NCBI GenBank assembly: GCA_001770725.1
Contig: MERU01000011.1
Span: 62,001 to 126,000, forward strand
Direction: 5' to 3'
Origin: Burkholderiales bacterium RIFCSPHIGHO2_01_FULL_63_240
GTDB lineage: Bacteria > Pseudomonadota > Gammaproteobacteria > Burkholderiales > Burkholderiaceae_C
DNA: 64,000 bases
The first letter of the stretch is position 1, and every line of letters begins with the position of its first letter. Below, piece after piece: positions 27,584-37,936 of the stretch. Position numbers and translations under genes: made by a program. A model generated the notes under the pieces. It searched no databases and had not been told where the DNA came from. It saw only the letters and a program-made list of their open reading frames with translations.

Positions 27584-28840
27584 ATGCATCCCACACTCAT
27601 TCAGGCCATCGGTGCGGCGCTGTTTTGCATCGCGCTGGTGCACACCTTCTCGACGAAGTTCTTCGAGCACCTCGCTCACACGCGCCCGGCCCACGCCGGC
27701 CTGTGGCACTTCCTGGCCGAAGTCGAGGTGGTGTTCGGCTTCTGGGCCATGGTGCTGATGGTGTGCATGTTCGCCATCGACGGCAAGGAAGAAGCCATCC
27801 GGTACCTCGATGGGCGCAACTTCACCGAGCCGCTGTTCGTGTTCGCGATCATGGTGACGGCGGCGAGCAAACCCATCCTCCAGCTCGCCAGCCTGCTGAC
27901 CCGGTTCCTGACGCGGCTCGTGCCGCTGCCCGGTGCCATGGGGCAGGCGCTGGTCATCCTGGCCTTCGTGCCCTTGCTGGGCTCATTCATCACGGAGCCG
28001 GCGGCCATGACGCTGGCGGCGCTGCTGCTGCGCGACGGCCTGTTCAAGCTGGGCATCTCCGAGAAACTCAAGTACGGCGTGCTGGGCGTGCTCTTCGTCA
28101 ACGTGTCCATCGGCGGCACGCTCACGCCTTACGCCGCACCGCCCGTGTTGATGGTGGCAGGCGCTTGGGGCTGGGACCTGGGCTTCATGCTCTCGAACTT
28201 CGGCTGGAAGGCGGCCCTGGCGGTGGGCCTGAACTCGCTGGGCCTGGTGGTGCTCTTCGCGCGCGAGTTCATCCGACTGCGCCCCGCTGCCAGCTCGCCC
28301 GAGCCCATGCCCCCGCTGGCGGTCACGCTCATCCACCTGGGCTTCCTGGTGGGCATCGTCGCCTTCGCGCACCACGCTGTCGTGTTCCTGGCCCTGCTGC
28401 TGTTCTTCCTGGGCTTCATGAACGCCTACGGTCGGCACCAATCGCCCCCCATCCTGCGCGAAGGGCTCATGGTGGCCTTCTTCCTGGCCGGCCTGGTCGT
28501 GCTGGGCGGGCAGCAGCGGTGGTGGCTGGAGCCAGCCTTGCTGAGCATGAGCAGCGACGCGGTGTACTACGGTGCCACCGCGCTGACCGCCATCACCGAC
28601 AACGCGGCGCTGACCTACCTCGGCTCGCTGGTGCCCGGTCTGAGCCCGGATTTCAAGTACGCGCTGGTGGCCGGAGCCGTCACGGGCGGCGGCCTGACCC
28701 TGATCGCCAACGCACCCAACCCCGCGGGTGCGGCCATCCTCAAGGGCGAGCTGCGCACGCAGTCGGTCAGTGCGCTGGCTCTGTTCCTGTCGGCGGCCGG
28801 GCCGACGGTGGTGGCGATGGCCTGCCTCAAGCTGCTTTGA
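27584..28840 (+). CDS. Putative Na+/H+ antiporter (DUF1504 family)
   Basis: A 418-residue polytopic membrane protein with about ten helices. The sequence resembles the putative Na+/H+ antiporter family formerly DUF1504: HTFSTKFFEHLAHTRPAHAG at the N-terminus, LVPLLGSFITEPAAMTLAALL, GTLTPYAAPPVLMVAG, and ALTAITDNAALTYLGSLVPG near the C-terminus. The paired acidic/Thr motifs in the two halves resemble NhaD-type ion transporters. The function is by family name; the substrate is unproven. Confidence 0.75.
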   Translation: MHPTLIQAIGAALFCIALVHTFSTKFFEHLAHTRPAHAGLWHFLAEVEVVFGFWAMVLMVCMFAIDGKEEAIRYLDGRNFTEPLFVFAIMVTAASKPILQLASLLTRFLTRLVPLPGAMGQALVILAFVPLLGSFITEPAAMTLAALLLRDGLFKLGISEKLKYGVLGVLFVNVSIGGTLTPYAAPPVLMVAGAWGWDLGFMLSNFGWKAALAVGLNSLGLVVLFAREFIRLRPAASSPEPMPPLAVTLIHLGFLVGIVAFAHHAVVFLALLLFFLGFMNAYGRHQSPPILREGLMVAFFLAGLVVLGGQQRWWLEPALLSMSSDAVYYGATALTAITDNAALTYLGSLVPGLSPDFKYALVAGAVTGGGLTLIANAPNPAGAAILKGELRTQSVSALALFLSAAGPTVVAMACLKLL

Positions 28841-28924
28841 CCCCATCCGCGCCGGCTGCTGGCTTTGGGCATGCGTGTTGCAAGCTTGGGTCACCGACCC
28901 CCGCAATGAACCCAGCACACAACA

Positions 28925-30313
28925 GTGAACGAAACACCCCCCTCCGGCAGCGGGGAGGCGCAAGCCCTCGGCCGCGAGCTGTCTGACTGGCGCGCCTGGG
29001 CCGCCCGGCTGGTGATCATCGGCTTCGCGGTGCTGTCCGGTCTGGCGGTCATCGGCCTGACCTGGCTGAGCGAGGCCGCCCTGCGCGCCTTCTTCAGCTT
29101 GCACACCGAGCAGCCGTGGCTGGTGCTGATCTGGACCCCGGCGCTGACCACCGGCATCGTCTGGCTGACGCGCCGCTGGGCACCGGGCGCGGCCGGCTCG
29201 GGCATCCCGCAGGTGCTGGCTGCGCAGCATGAGGCCATCGAGCCCGGGCAGCGCAGCCGTTTCGTGTCGCTCAAGCTGTCGGTGGCCAAGGTGCTGCTGA
29301 CTTCGGGCGGGCTGCTGGCCGGCCTGTCGACCGGGCGGGAAGGCCCTTCGGTGCAGGTGGCCGCGGGCGTGATGCACCACGCGCGCCGCTGGCTGCCCGA
29401 GCGCAGCCACATCAACGAGCGTGGCCTGCTCGTGGCCGGCGGGGCCGCCGGGGTGGCTGCGGCCTTCAACACCCCGCTGGGCGGCGTGATGTTCGCCATC
29501 GAGGAGCTGTCCCGCCGCCCGGAAGACCGCGCCAGCGGCCTGCTGATCGCGGCCATCGTCATCGCGGGGCTGGTGGCGGTGTCGGCCCATGGCAGCGGCA
29601 CTTACTTCGGCCGCATCCAGGTCGAGGCCTTTGGCTGGGGGCTGCTGCTGCCTGGCCTGGCCGTGACGCTGGCCTGCGGCCTCAGCGGCGGCCTGTTCTC
29701 GCGCCTGCTGAGCTGGTCCCTCAGCCCAGGCACCGACCGGTTCCGCCGCTTCCGCCAGGCCCACCCTTGCTGGTTTGCCGCGGCCTGTGGCCTGGCCGTT
29801 GCCGGCATCGGCCTGGCGAGCTCGGGCAGCAGCTTCGGCAGCGGCTACCAGGTCACCCGCCAGATGCTCGAAGGCCAGGACGCCACACAGGGCCTGGACA
29901 CCCTGCTGCGCTTTTTGACCACCTGGCTGTCGGCCATCTGTGGCGTGCCCGGCGGCATCTTTGCGCCCTCGCTGACGATGGGCGCGAGCATCGGTCACGA
30001 GGTGGCGTCGTTGACGGCGGACCCGAAACCGGTGCTGATCGCCATCGGCATGGCGGCCTTCCTCGCGGCCGTGACCCAGGCCCCGATCACCGCCTTCATC
30101 ATCGTGATGGAGATGGTGGACGGCCACGCCATGGTGCTCAGCCTGATGGGCGCGGCCATGCTGGCCGCAGCGCTCTCCCGGCTGATTGCGCGCCCCCTGT
30201 ACGAGACGCTGGCTCGGCAGATGGTGGCAACCGTGGTGCCCAGAACGAAAAAGGCGCCCGCGCTCGCGGACGCCTCAGGGGACGACGTGGCCGAAGCCGT
30301 GTCGCGGCGCTGA
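28925..30313 (+). CDS. CLC family chloride channel/H+ exchanger
   Basis: A 462-residue CLC protein. The three ion-filter motifs are clear: GSGIP (residues 91-95), GREGP (137-141, with the gating Glu) and GGIFAPSLTMGA. The gating Glu is compatible with either channel or exchanger activity. The start is a GTG without an obvious ribosome-binding site, so the true start may differ by some codons. It ends 7 bp before the convergent ilvD gene. Confidence 0.9.
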   Translation: MNETPPSGSGEAQALGRELSDWRAWAARLVIIGFAVLSGLAVIGLTWLSEAALRAFFSLHTEQPWLVLIWTPALTTGIVWLTRRWAPGAAGSGIPQVLAAQHEAIEPGQRSRFVSLKLSVAKVLLTSGGLLAGLSTGREGPSVQVAAGVMHHARRWLPERSHINERGLLVAGGAAGVAAAFNTPLGGVMFAIEELSRRPEDRASGLLIAAIVIAGLVAVSAHGSGTYFGRIQVEAFGWGLLLPGLAVTLACGLSGGLFSRLLSWSLSPGTDRFRRFRQAHPCWFAAACGLAVAGIGLASSGSSFGSGYQVTRQMLEGQDATQGLDTLLRFLTTWLSAICGVPGGIFAPSLTMGASIGHEVASLTADPKPVLIAIGMAAFLAAVTQAPITAFIIVMEMVDGHAMVLSLMGAAMLAAALSRLIARPLYETLARQMVATVVPRTKKAPALADASGDDVAEAVSRR

Positions 30314-30319
30314 AAACCC

Positions 30320-32170
30320 TCAGCGCTGCAGTTGCGACAGGTCGCGCACGGCGCCGGTGTCGGCCGAGGTGGTCAGCAGGGCATAGGCCTGCAGTGCGGC
30401 CGAAACGTGGCGCTGGCGGTTGGCCGGCTTCCAGGCGTTCGGGCCCTTGGCCTCCATGGCCTCGCGGCGGCGGTTCATTTCCTCGTCGCTGATGGCCAGG
30501 TGGATGCGGCGGTTCGGGATGTCGATCTCGATGGTGTCACCGTTCTCGACCAGGGCGATGGCACCGCCCTGAGCGGCTTCAGGCGAAGCGTGGCCGATCG
30601 ACAGGCCCGAGGTGCCGCCTGAGAAGCGCCCGTCGGTCAGCAGCGCACAGGCTTTGCCCAGACCGCGGCTCTTGAGGTAGGACGTGGGGTAGAGCATTTC
30701 CTGCATGCCGGGGCCGCCCTTGGGGCCTTCGTAGCGGATGACGACCACGTCGCCAGCCTGCACCTCTTCGCCCAGGATGCCTTCGACCGCATCGTCCTGG
30801 CTCTCGTAGACGCGGGCCTTGCCGCTGAACGCCCAGATGGACTCGTCCACACCGGCGGTTTTGACGATGCAGCCCTTCTCGGCGATGTTGCCGTAGAGCA
30901 CGGCCAGGCCACCGTCCTGCGTGAAGGCGTTTTCCTTCGAGCGGATGACGCCCTTGGCGCGGTCCAGGTCCAGCGACTTCCAGCGGCTGTCCTGCGAGAA
31001 GGCCACCTGCGTGGGGATGCCACCCGGCGCGGCCTTGTAGAAGGTGTGCACGGCCTCGTCCTGGGTGACGGTGACGTCCCAGTTGGCGATGGCGTCGGCC
31101 ATGGTCTTGCTGTGCACGGTGGGCACGTCGGTGTGCAGCAGGCCGCCGCGGGCCAGCTCGCCCAGGATGGACATGATGCCGCCGGCGCGGTGCACGTCTT
31201 CGATGTGCACGTCAGGCACGGCCGGGGCCACCTTGCTCAGGCACGGCACCTTGCGCGACATGCGGTCGATGTCGGCCATGGTGAAGGGCACCTCCGCCTC
31301 GCGGGCGGCGGCCAGCAGGTGAAGCACGGTGTTGGTCGAGCCGCCCATGGCCACGTCGAGCGCCACGGCGTTTTCGAAGGCCTTGAAGTTGGCGATGTTG
31401 CGCGGCAGCACGGAGAAGTCGTCCTGCTCATAGTGGCGCTTGGCCAGCTCGACGACGGTGCGGCCGGCACGGCGGAAGAGCTTTTCGCGGTCGGCGTGGG
31501 TGGCGACGATGGTGCCGTTGCCAGGCAGGGACAGGCCCAGGGCTTCGGTCAGGCAGTTCATCGAGTTGGCGGTGAACATGCCCGAGCACGAGCCGCAAGT
31601 CGGGCAGGCCGAGCGCTCGACCATGGCCACTTCTTCGTCGGAGCAGTTCTTGTCGGCGGCCTTGACCATGGCGTCCACCAGGTCCAGGGCGATGACCTTG
31701 CCTTCGATCTTGGCCTTGCCGGCTTCCATCGGGCCGCCGGAGACGAAGACCACGGGGATGTTCAGGCGCAGCGCGGCCATCAGCATGCCCGGGGTGATCT
31801 TGTCGCAGTTGGAGATGCACACCAGCGCGTCGGCCGTGTGGGCATTGACCATGTACTCGACGCTGTCGGCGATCAGGTCGCGCGAGGGCAGCGAATACAG
31901 CATGCCGCCGTGACCCATGGCGATGCCGTCGTCCACCGCGATGGTGTTGAATTCTTTCGCCACGCCGCCAGCGGCTTCGATTTCACGGGCGACCAGCTGA
32001 CCCAGGTCCTTGAGGTGAACGTGGCCAGGCACGAACTGCGTGAAGCTGTTGGCGATGGCGATGATCGGTTTTTCGAAGTCGCCGTCCTTCATGCCGGTGG
32101 CGCGCCACAGGGCGCGTGCACCCGCCATGTTGCGGCCGGCGGTCGAGGTGCGGGAACGGTATTGGGGCAT
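30320..32170 (-). CDS. ilvD: Dihydroxy-acid dehydratase
   Basis: A 616-residue [4Fe-4S] enzyme converting 2,3-dihydroxy-isovalerate and its isoleucine counterpart to the 2-keto acids in branched-chain amino acid synthesis. Cluster-region cysteines are in [13 protein letters not shown] and [39 protein letters not shown] is the C-terminal substrate-site motif. The length matches the enteric-type enzyme. No leader peptide or attenuator is visible upstream; the gene appears to stand alone. Confidence 0.97.
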   Translation of the reverse strand: MPQYRSRTSTAGRNMAGARALWRATGMKDGDFEKPIIAIANSFTQFVPGHVHLKDLGQLVAREIEAAGGVAKEFNTIAVDDGIAMGHGGMLYSLPSRDLIADSVEYMVNAHTADALVCISNCDKITPGMLMAALRLNIPVVFVSGGPMEAGKAKIEGKVIALDLVDAMVKAADKNCSDEEVAMVERSACPTCGSCSGMFTANSMNCLTEALGLSLPGNGTIVATHADREKLFRRAGRTVVELAKRHYEQDDFSVLPRNIANFKAFENAVALDVAMGGSTNTVLHLLAAAREAEVPFTMADIDRMSRKVPCLSKVAPAVPDVHIEDVHRAGGIMSILGELARGGLLHTDVPTVHSKTMADAIANWDVTVTQDEAVHTFYKAAPGGIPTQVAFSQDSRWKSLDLDRAKGVIRSKENAFTQDGGLAVLYGNIAEKGCIVKTAGVDESIWAFSGKARVYESQDDAVEGILGEEVQAGDVVVIRYEGPKGGPGMQEMLYPTSYLKSRGLGKACALLTDGRFSGGTSGLSIGHASPEAAQGGAIALVENGDTIEIDIPNRRIHLAISDEEMNRRREAMEAKGPNAWKPANRQRHVSAALQAYALLTTSADTGAVRDLSQLQR

Positions 32171-32224
32171 GGGGGCTCCGGAAAGCGCGGTAAGGGGAGC
32201 CTTCGATTCTAAGCCCCGACCCCA

Positions 32225-32488
32225 TCAGCGCCGACGCCCCGGCTTTTGCAAACCCAACGCATCCAGGGCTTTCTGCCGCCGCGCTTCGCGCTTGGCATCG
32301 ACCTTTTCCATGGCCTTGCGCTGGGTGCGGCCGGACATGTCCGACCAGCCCCACCATGCAAAGGCCAGGCCAAAAGGCACCAGGATGAACCAAGCCTTGC
32401 CAAAACCGGCCCAGGCCCATTCACCGACCGGGCCGATGCCGGCCAGGTTCATCACCAGCATGACGACACCGATCACCACGAACCACAT
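32225..32488 (-). CDS. Small Trp-rich protein (TIGR04438-like)
   Basis: An 87-residue protein with a first membrane helix (WFVVIGVVMLVMNLAGIG), a second (AWFILVPFGLAFAWWGW) and a basic C-terminal tail. Seven tryptophans are packed into the first 48 residues. This matches the small Trp-rich protein family I know from betaproteobacteria; its role is unknown. The start at 32488 is preceded by GGGTGA. It lies 54 bp beyond the ilvD start and is probably expressed separately, upstream of ilvD on the same strand. Confidence 0.65.
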   Translation of the reverse strand: MWFVVIGVVMLVMNLAGIGPVGEWAWAGFGKAWFILVPFGLAFAWWGWSDMSGRTQRKAMEKVDAKREARRQKALDALGLQKPGRRR

Positions 32489-32594
32489 GAGAGTCACCCA
32501 CCTTTGCAGGCCAACGGCACACCGCCCCCAAGGCGGTCGTCCGATTGCGGCCCTGCTGCGTTTATAAATCAGCTTCTTGCACAGGAGACCCCGG

Positions 32595-32939
32595 ATGTTT
32601 GCTGCGATGACGATTTCCCGCCCCTTGACCACCGCCCTGCTCGGCGGCGCCTTGCTGGCGCTGAGCACCCTCACCCCCGCCCAAGCCAGCGAAGACCTCG
32701 CCCGCAAGAAGGCCTGCCTGGCCTGCCACCAGGTCAGCAAGGCCGTGGTGGGGCCGTCCTTTGCCGACATCGCCAAAAAATACAAGGGCGACAAGAAGGC
32801 CGTTGATCGGCTGGCGGGCAAGGTCCGCAAGGGCGGCGGCGGCGTCTGGAACATGCCCATGGGCCCGATGCCCGCACAAGGCCAGGTCAACGAGGCCGAA
32901 GCCAAGCAGCTCGTGACCTGGATCCTCGCCACCAATTGA
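32595..32939 (+). CDS. Class I cytochrome c (c551 type), periplasmic
   Basis: A 114-residue protein with a Sec signal (LTTALLGGALLALSTLTPAQA) and one heme c site, CLACH, right after processing. The Met ligand is in GVWNMPMGPM, and the C-terminal helix is NEAEAKQLVTWIL. The size and the PSFADIAKKYKGD segment place it with cytochromes c551/c8 that shuttle electrons to terminal oxidases or reductases. The ATG at 32595 was chosen for its AGGAG. A bidirectional terminator follows. Confidence 0.93.
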   Translation: MFAAMTISRPLTTALLGGALLALSTLTPAQASEDLARKKACLACHQVSKAVVGPSFADIAKKYKGDKKAVDRLAGKVRKGGGGVWNMPMGPMPAQGQVNEAEAKQLVTWILATN

Positions 32940-32980
32940 GCGTTGCCGTGGCGCCGCGTGCGCGACCGCACCCCCCATGA

Positions 32981-33011
32981 AAAAGGCCCCGCAGTGCGGG
33001 GCCTTTGTTTT
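32981..33011 (+). terminator. Bidirectional terminator between cytochrome c and the MHS transporter
   Basis: GGCCCCGC (32985-32992) and GCGGGGCC (32996-33003) form a perfect stem with an AGT loop, extended by AAA/TTT. TTTGTTTT follows on the plus strand, and a T5 run on the minus strand. It ends both convergent genes. Confidence 0.92.
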
Positions 33012-33055
33012 GCGGCCAACCGGACTCGTGATCCGGTCGCGCATCGGCGCAAGGG

Positions 33056-34894
33056 TCAATCGCCGGCGTAGATGTCCACGTCCTTGGTTTCGCGAACGAA
33101 CAGCAGGCCGATCACGAAGGTGACCATCGCGATGATGATCGGGTACCACAGGCCGTTGTAGATGTTGCCCGTCTGGGCCACGATGGCGAAGGCCGTGGTC
33201 GGCAGCAGGCCACCGAACCAGCCGTTGCCGATGTGGTACGGCAGGGACATCGAGGTGTAACGGATGCGGGTCGGGAACATTTCCACCAGCATCGCGGCGA
33301 TCGGGCCGTAGACCATGGTGACGTAAATCACCAGGATGGTCAGGATGGCGACGATCATCGGCTTGTTCACCTTGGCCGGGTCGGCCTTGGCGGGGTAGCC
33401 GGCCTTCTTGAGCTCACCGGTGACGGCCTTCTTGAACTGGCCGTCGATGACCTTGGCTGCCGCGGCCTTCGGATCCTTGTCGAACGCTGCCAGGGCGGCG
33501 GCGGCCTCCTTGGCGGCCTTCTCGGCGTCCTTGAGCTTGGTGGCGGCATCCGGGCCCGTGGCGGCCTTGGCGTCGGCGACCTTCGCGATGGCGGCTTCGT
33601 TGGCCTTGGCTGCAGCCTCCTTGGCGGCCGGCACGTCGGCTTCGGTGACCTTGGTCGGCGAGTAGCTGTTGATGGCCACTTCACCCACCTTGATCACGGC
33701 GGTCGAGCCAGCAGGACCCGCCACGTTCTCATAGTTGACCGAGCCCGTTGCCAGCAGTTGCTTGGCGATGTCGCAGGAGCTGGTGAACTTGGCCGTGCCC
33801 GTCGGGTTGAACTGGAACGAGCACTCGGCCGGGTCGGCGACCAGCGTCACCGGAGCGGAGGTCTGGGCCTTTTCCAGGTCAGGGTTGGCGTAGTGGGTCA
33901 GCGCCTTGAACAGCGGGAAGTAGGTCAGCGCCGCGATCAGGCAGCCCGCCAGGATGATGGGCTTGCGGCCGATCTTGTCCGAGAGCGAGCCGAACACCAC
34001 GAAGAACGGGGTGGCGATCAGCAGGGACATCGCGACCAGGATGTTGGCCGTGGCGCCATCGACCTTCAGCGTCTGCGTCAGGAAGAACAAGGCGTAGAAC
34101 TGACCGGTGTACCAGACCACGGCCTGACCCGCGACCAGGCCGACCAGGGCCAGGATCACGATCTTCAGGTTCTTCCATTGACCAAAGGACTCGGTCAGAG
34201 GGGCCTTCGAGGTCTTGCCTTCGGACTTCATCTTCTTGAAGGCGGGCGACTCGTTCATGCTCATGCGGATCCACACGCTGATGCCCAGCAGGGCCAGCGA
34301 GACGATGAACGGCACGCGCCAGCCCCAGTCGGCGAAGGCCTCTTCGCCGATCATGGTGCGGGTGGTCAGGATCACGATCAGCGACAGGAACAGACCCAGC
34401 GTGGCGGTGGTCTGGATCCAGGCGGTGTAAGCACCGCGGCGACCGTGAGGCGCGTGCTCGGCCACGTAGGTGGCGGCACCGCCGTACTCACCGCCCAGCG
34501 CCAAGCCTTGCAGCAGGCGCAGGATGATGAGGATGACCGGCGCAGCCACGCCGATGGAGGCGTAGTTGGGCAGGATGCCGACGATGAACGTCGAGGCGCC
34601 CATCAGCAAGATGGTGACGAGGAAGGTGTACTTGCGGCCGATCATGTCGCCCAGGCGACCGAAGACCAGCGCGCCGAACGGACGCACGATGAAGCCGGCC
34701 GCAAAAGCCAGCAGGGCGAAAATGAAGGCCGATGTCGGGTCCAGGCCGGCGAAAAACTGTTTGGCGATGATGGCCGCCAAAGAACCGTATAGATAAAAGT
34801 CGTACCACTCGAAAACCGTGCCAAGGCTGGAGGCGAAAATCACCTTCTTTTCCTCGGCGGTCATCGGTGCGTTCGAAACGCTGGTTGTAGCCAT
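33056..34894 (-). CDS. MFS transporter, metabolite:H+ symporter (MHS/ProP-like) with a large inserted domain
   Basis: A 612-residue member of the MHS family, which usually has 430-550 residues. EWYDFYLYGSLAA (TM1), GRLGDMIGRKYTF and GSLSDKIGRKPII (the two MFS loop-2/8 motifs) and RLLQGLALGGEYGGA are hallmarks. Between the helix ending in YFPLFKALTHYANP and the next one (MIVAILTILVIYVTMVYG) there is an insertion of about 175 residues (336-511; bases 33362-33889). It has two cysteines (358 and 374) and a strongly helical Ala/Lys/Glu-rich part, probably periplasmic. The ligand is unknown; organic acids or betaines are typical for the family. Confidence 0.85.
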   Translation of the reverse strand: MATTSVSNAPMTAEEKKVIFASSLGTVFEWYDFYLYGSLAAIIAKQFFAGLDPTSAFIFALLAFAAGFIVRPFGALVFGRLGDMIGRKYTFLVTILLMGASTFIVGILPNYASIGVAAPVILIILRLLQGLALGGEYGGAATYVAEHAPHGRRGAYTAWIQTTATLGLFLSLIVILTTRTMIGEEAFADWGWRVPFIVSLALLGISVWIRMSMNESPAFKKMKSEGKTSKAPLTESFGQWKNLKIVILALVGLVAGQAVVWYTGQFYALFFLTQTLKVDGATANILVAMSLLIATPFFVVFGSLSDKIGRKPIILAGCLIAALTYFPLFKALTHYANPDLEKAQTSAPVTLVADPAECSFQFNPTGTAKFTSSCDIAKQLLATGSVNYENVAGPAGSTAVIKVGEVAINSYSPTKVTEADVPAAKEAAAKANEAAIAKVADAKAATGPDAATKLKDAEKAAKEAAAALAAFDKDPKAAAAKVIDGQFKKAVTGELKKAGYPAKADPAKVNKPMIVAILTILVIYVTMVYGPIAAMLVEMFPTRIRYTSMSLPYHIGNGWFGGLLPTTAFAIVAQTGNIYNGLWYPIIIAMVTFVIGLLFVRETKDVDIYAGD

Positions 34895-35194
34895 GTCAAA
34901 AGCTCCTCGTCATTGCGGTGTTGGACCGCGCTTGTGGCGCTGTCACCCCCTCAATCTAGTGGGCTGTGTGAAGTTTTGTCATGAGGGGGAATGCTAGGGG
35001 TGTGGGGTTTTGCGTGATTTCTGCTGGTTAACCCCGGAAACCCATCAGAAAACAAGATTTCTCAAATTGAACGACCGTGCGAAAACCTGTCGCCCGAAAA
35101 TGGGCTGACACGATTCAAACGTTTGATTGACGGCCACGACAAAACCCGACCCACCTTTTCAGGCGGGCCGGCGTTCAGGCGCGACGCGACGGCG
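34895..35194 (-). promoter_or_regulatory. Upstream region of the MHS transporter / downstream of acs
   Basis: This 300-bp gap is more AT-rich than its surroundings. It holds a perfect 12-bp palindrome TCAAACGTTTGA at 35115-35126, a possible operator of a LacI-type or similar repressor. A moderate hairpin (CCCGCCT/AGGTGGG with a GAAA loop, near 35150-35170, minus direction, then GGTTTTG) may end the acs transcript. GAGGAGC precedes the transporter start. I found no convincing gene in it. Confidence 0.45.
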
Positions 35195-37180
35195 TCAGTT
35201 GCTCTTGGCGAGTTGCTCCAGGATCGCCGGGTTCTCCAGCGTCGAGGTGTCCTGCGTGACGTCCTCGCCCTTGGCCACGACACGCAGCAGGCGCCGCATG
35301 ATCTTGCCGGAGCGGGTCTTGGGCAGGTTGTCGCCGAAGCGGATGTCCTTGGGCTTGGCGATCGGGCCGATCTCCTGGCCGACGTGGTTGCGCAACTCGT
35401 TGGCGATCTTCTTGGCTTCCTCGCCTTCCGGACGGGGGCGCTTGAGCACCACGAAGGCACAGATGGCCTCGCCCGTGAGGTCATCGGGGCGGCCCACCAC
35501 GGCGGCCTCGGCCACCAGCGGGTGCGACACCAACGCGGACTCGATCTCCATCGTGCCCATGCGGTGGCCCGAGACGTTGAGCACGTCGTCGATGCGACCG
35601 GTGATGGTGAAGTAGCCCGTTTGCGCGTCGCGGATGGCGCCGTCGCCTGCCAGGTAGTACTTGCCACCGAAGTCAGCGGGGTAGTAGCTCTTCTTGAAGC
35701 GCTCGGCGTCGCCCCAGATGTTGCGGATCATCGAAGGCCAGGGCTTGCGCACGACCAGCACACCGCCCTGCCCCCAAGGCACTTCCTTGCCGGTTTCATC
35801 GACCACGGCCGCGTCGATGCCCGGGAACGGCAGCGAGCACGAACCAGGCGTGAGCGCATGGGCGCCGGGCAGCGGGGTGATCATGTGGCCACCGGTTTCG
35901 GTCTGCCAGAAGGTGTCGACGATGGGGCAGCGGCCGCCACCGATCTCGCGGTGGTACCACTCCCAGGCGGCCGGGTTGATGGGCTCGCCCACGGTGCCCA
36001 GCAGGCGCAGGCTGCTGAGGTCGAAGTTGCGCGGGTGCACCTCGGCCGACGACTCCGCGGCCTTGATGAGCGCACGGATGGCGGTGGGCGCCGTGTAGAA
36101 GATGGTGACCTTGTGCTTCTGGATCATGCGCCAAAAGCGCGCGGCGTCCGGGTAAGTGGGCACGCCCTCGAACACGACCTGCGTGCCGCCGTTGGCCAGC
36201 GGGCCGTAGGCCACGTAGGTGTGGCCCGTGACCCAGCCGATGTCGGCCGTGCACCAGAAGACGTCCGACGGCTTGTAGTCGAAGGTCCACTTCATGGTCA
36301 GCGCGGCGTGCAGCAGGTAGCCGCCGGTGCTGTGCTGCACGCCCTTGGGCTTGCCGGTGGAGCCGGAGGTGTAGAGCAGGAACAGCGGGTGCTCGGCCTC
36401 GACCCACTCGGGGGCGCAGTACTCGGGCTGAGCGGCCATGGCCTCGTGCATCCACACGTCGCGGCTGGCGTCGAAGGCGACGTTGCCACCGGTGCGGCGG
36501 AACACGATGACCTGTTTGATGCTTTCGCAGCCACCCATGCCAAGGGCTTCGTCGACGATGGCCTTGAGCGGCAGGGTCTTGCCGCCACGCACCTGTTCGT
36601 CGGCGGTGATCACCATGACGGCGCCAGCATCTTCGATGCGGTCGCGCAGGCTCTGTGCGGAGAAGCCACCGAAGACGACGGAGTGGGTGGCGCCGATGCG
36701 GGCGCAGGCCTGCATGGCCACGACGCCTTCGACCGACATGGGCAGGTACAGCACCACGCGGTCGCCCTTCTTGACACCTTGTGCCTTCAGGGCATTGGCC
36801 AGTTGGCTGACGCGGGCCAGCAGGTCGCGGTACGACACCTGGCTGACCTGGCCGTCGTCGGCCTCGAAGATGATGGCAGTGCGGTCGCCAAGACCGGCCT
36901 CGACGTGTCGATCAAGGCAGTTGTACGAGGCGTTGATGAGGCCGTCGTCGAACCACTTGTAGAACGGGGCGTTGCTCTCGTCGAGCGCCCGGGTGAAGGG
37001 CTTGTGCCAGCTCAGGAATTCCTTGGCGAGGCGGGCCCAGTAGGCGGTGTGGTCTTGCTGGGATTCGTTGACCAGCTTGTCGTAGGCTTGCCGGCTGCCG
37101 ATGTGTGCGGCTTGGGCGAATGCGGCGGGCGGGGGGTAGAGGTCGTGCGTCGGGTTGGTGGTCTGTTGTTGGCCAGTCAT
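35195..37180 (-). CDS. acs: Acetyl-CoA synthetase (AMP-forming)
   Basis: A 661-residue enzyme making acetyl-CoA from acetate, ATP and CoA via acetyl-AMP. The adenylate-forming core [12 protein letters not shown] is complete; [15 protein letters not shown] and WWQTETG-type segments ([13 protein letters not shown]) belong to the family; the C-terminal [14 protein letters not shown] holds the catalytic Lys (about residue 625) that is acetylated for control in homologues. The start at 37180 has AGGAG 5 bp away. The frame continues open far upstream but without homology, so it is not a fusion. It is divergent from the UPF0114 gene. Confidence 0.96.
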   Translation of the reverse strand: MTGQQQTTNPTHDLYPPPAAFAQAAHIGSRQAYDKLVNESQQDHTAYWARLAKEFLSWHKPFTRALDESNAPFYKWFDDGLINASYNCLDRHVEAGLGDRTAIIFEADDGQVSQVSYRDLLARVSQLANALKAQGVKKGDRVVLYLPMSVEGVVAMQACARIGATHSVVFGGFSAQSLRDRIEDAGAVMVITADEQVRGGKTLPLKAIVDEALGMGGCESIKQVIVFRRTGGNVAFDASRDVWMHEAMAAQPEYCAPEWVEAEHPLFLLYTSGSTGKPKGVQHSTGGYLLHAALTMKWTFDYKPSDVFWCTADIGWVTGHTYVAYGPLANGGTQVVFEGVPTYPDAARFWRMIQKHKVTIFYTAPTAIRALIKAAESSAEVHPRNFDLSSLRLLGTVGEPINPAAWEWYHREIGGGRCPIVDTFWQTETGGHMITPLPGAHALTPGSCSLPFPGIDAAVVDETGKEVPWGQGGVLVVRKPWPSMIRNIWGDAERFKKSYYPADFGGKYYLAGDGAIRDAQTGYFTITGRIDDVLNVSGHRMGTMEIESALVSHPLVAEAAVVGRPDDLTGEAICAFVVLKRPRPEGEEAKKIANELRNHVGQEIGPIAKPKDIRFGDNLPKTRSGKIMRRLLRVVAKGEDVTQDTSTLENPAILEQLAKSN

Positions 37181-37321
37181 GGCGGCTCCTGATGGACGGT
37201 GCTTGTGGCACGCGCTTGTCGAATTGGCCAGGCGGGTACGCTTTGGGCGATCACCTTGCCAACCCAAGACCATGCTCCTAACTCTAGAATTTGGTACTTC
37301 GGAATTACCCCCAAGGTCGGC

Positions 37322-37924
37322 ATGAACTCGAATCAAGCGCCCAAGAAGGCCAATGCGCTGTCTTCTTTCATTTTCGCGAGCCGTTGGCTGCAGTTGCCGC
37401 TTTATCTCGGCCTGATCCTGGCTCAGGCGGTCTATGTCTTCCATTTCTGGGTGGAACTGGTTCACCTGATCGAAGCCGCTTTCGGCAGCCAGGAGGCCCT
37501 GCTGGCCATCTTCCAGGCCACCGGCCAGCCGACCGATCACCCGCCCAAGCACCTGACCGAGACCACCATCATGCTGGTGGTGCTGGGCCTGATCGACGTG
37601 GTGATGATCTCCAACCTGCTGATCATGGTCATCGTCGGTGGCTACGAGACCTTCGTTTCGCGCATGAACCTGGACAACCACCCGGACCAGCCTGAGTGGC
37701 TGGACCACGTGAATGCGTCGGTGCTCAAGGTCAAGCTGGCGACGGCCATCATCGGCATCTCTTCGATTCACCTGCTGAAAACCTTCATCAATGCGCAGAA
37801 CTACACGGACAAGGTGCTGATCGCGCAAACCGTCATCCACATCGCCTTCCTGCTCTCGGCCATGGCCATTGCCTACACCGACAAGCTGTTGCACCATGCC
37901 GACTCGGGGCACGAGAAACGCTGA
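37322..37924 (+). CDS. UPF0114/TIGR00645 family membrane protein (YqhA-like)
   Basis: A 200-residue protein with about four membrane helices (for example [21 protein letters not shown] and [21 protein letters not shown]). It matches the UPF0114 (YqhA) family; the segment [13 protein letters not shown] is characteristic. Function unknown. The start [11 protein letters not shown] was chosen because upstream in-frame codons lack similarity. It is followed 12 bp later by the DUF2062 gene, so the two may be co-transcribed. Confidence 0.85.
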   Translation: MNSNQAPKKANALSSFIFASRWLQLPLYLGLILAQAVYVFHFWVELVHLIEAAFGSQEALLAIFQATGQPTDHPPKHLTETTIMLVVLGLIDVVMISNLLIMVIVGGYETFVSRMNLDNHPDQPEWLDHVNASVLKVKLATAIIGISSIHLLKTFINAQNYTDKVLIAQTVIHIAFLLSAMAIAYTDKLLHHADSGHEKR

Positions 37925-37936
37925 TCCTGAACCACC

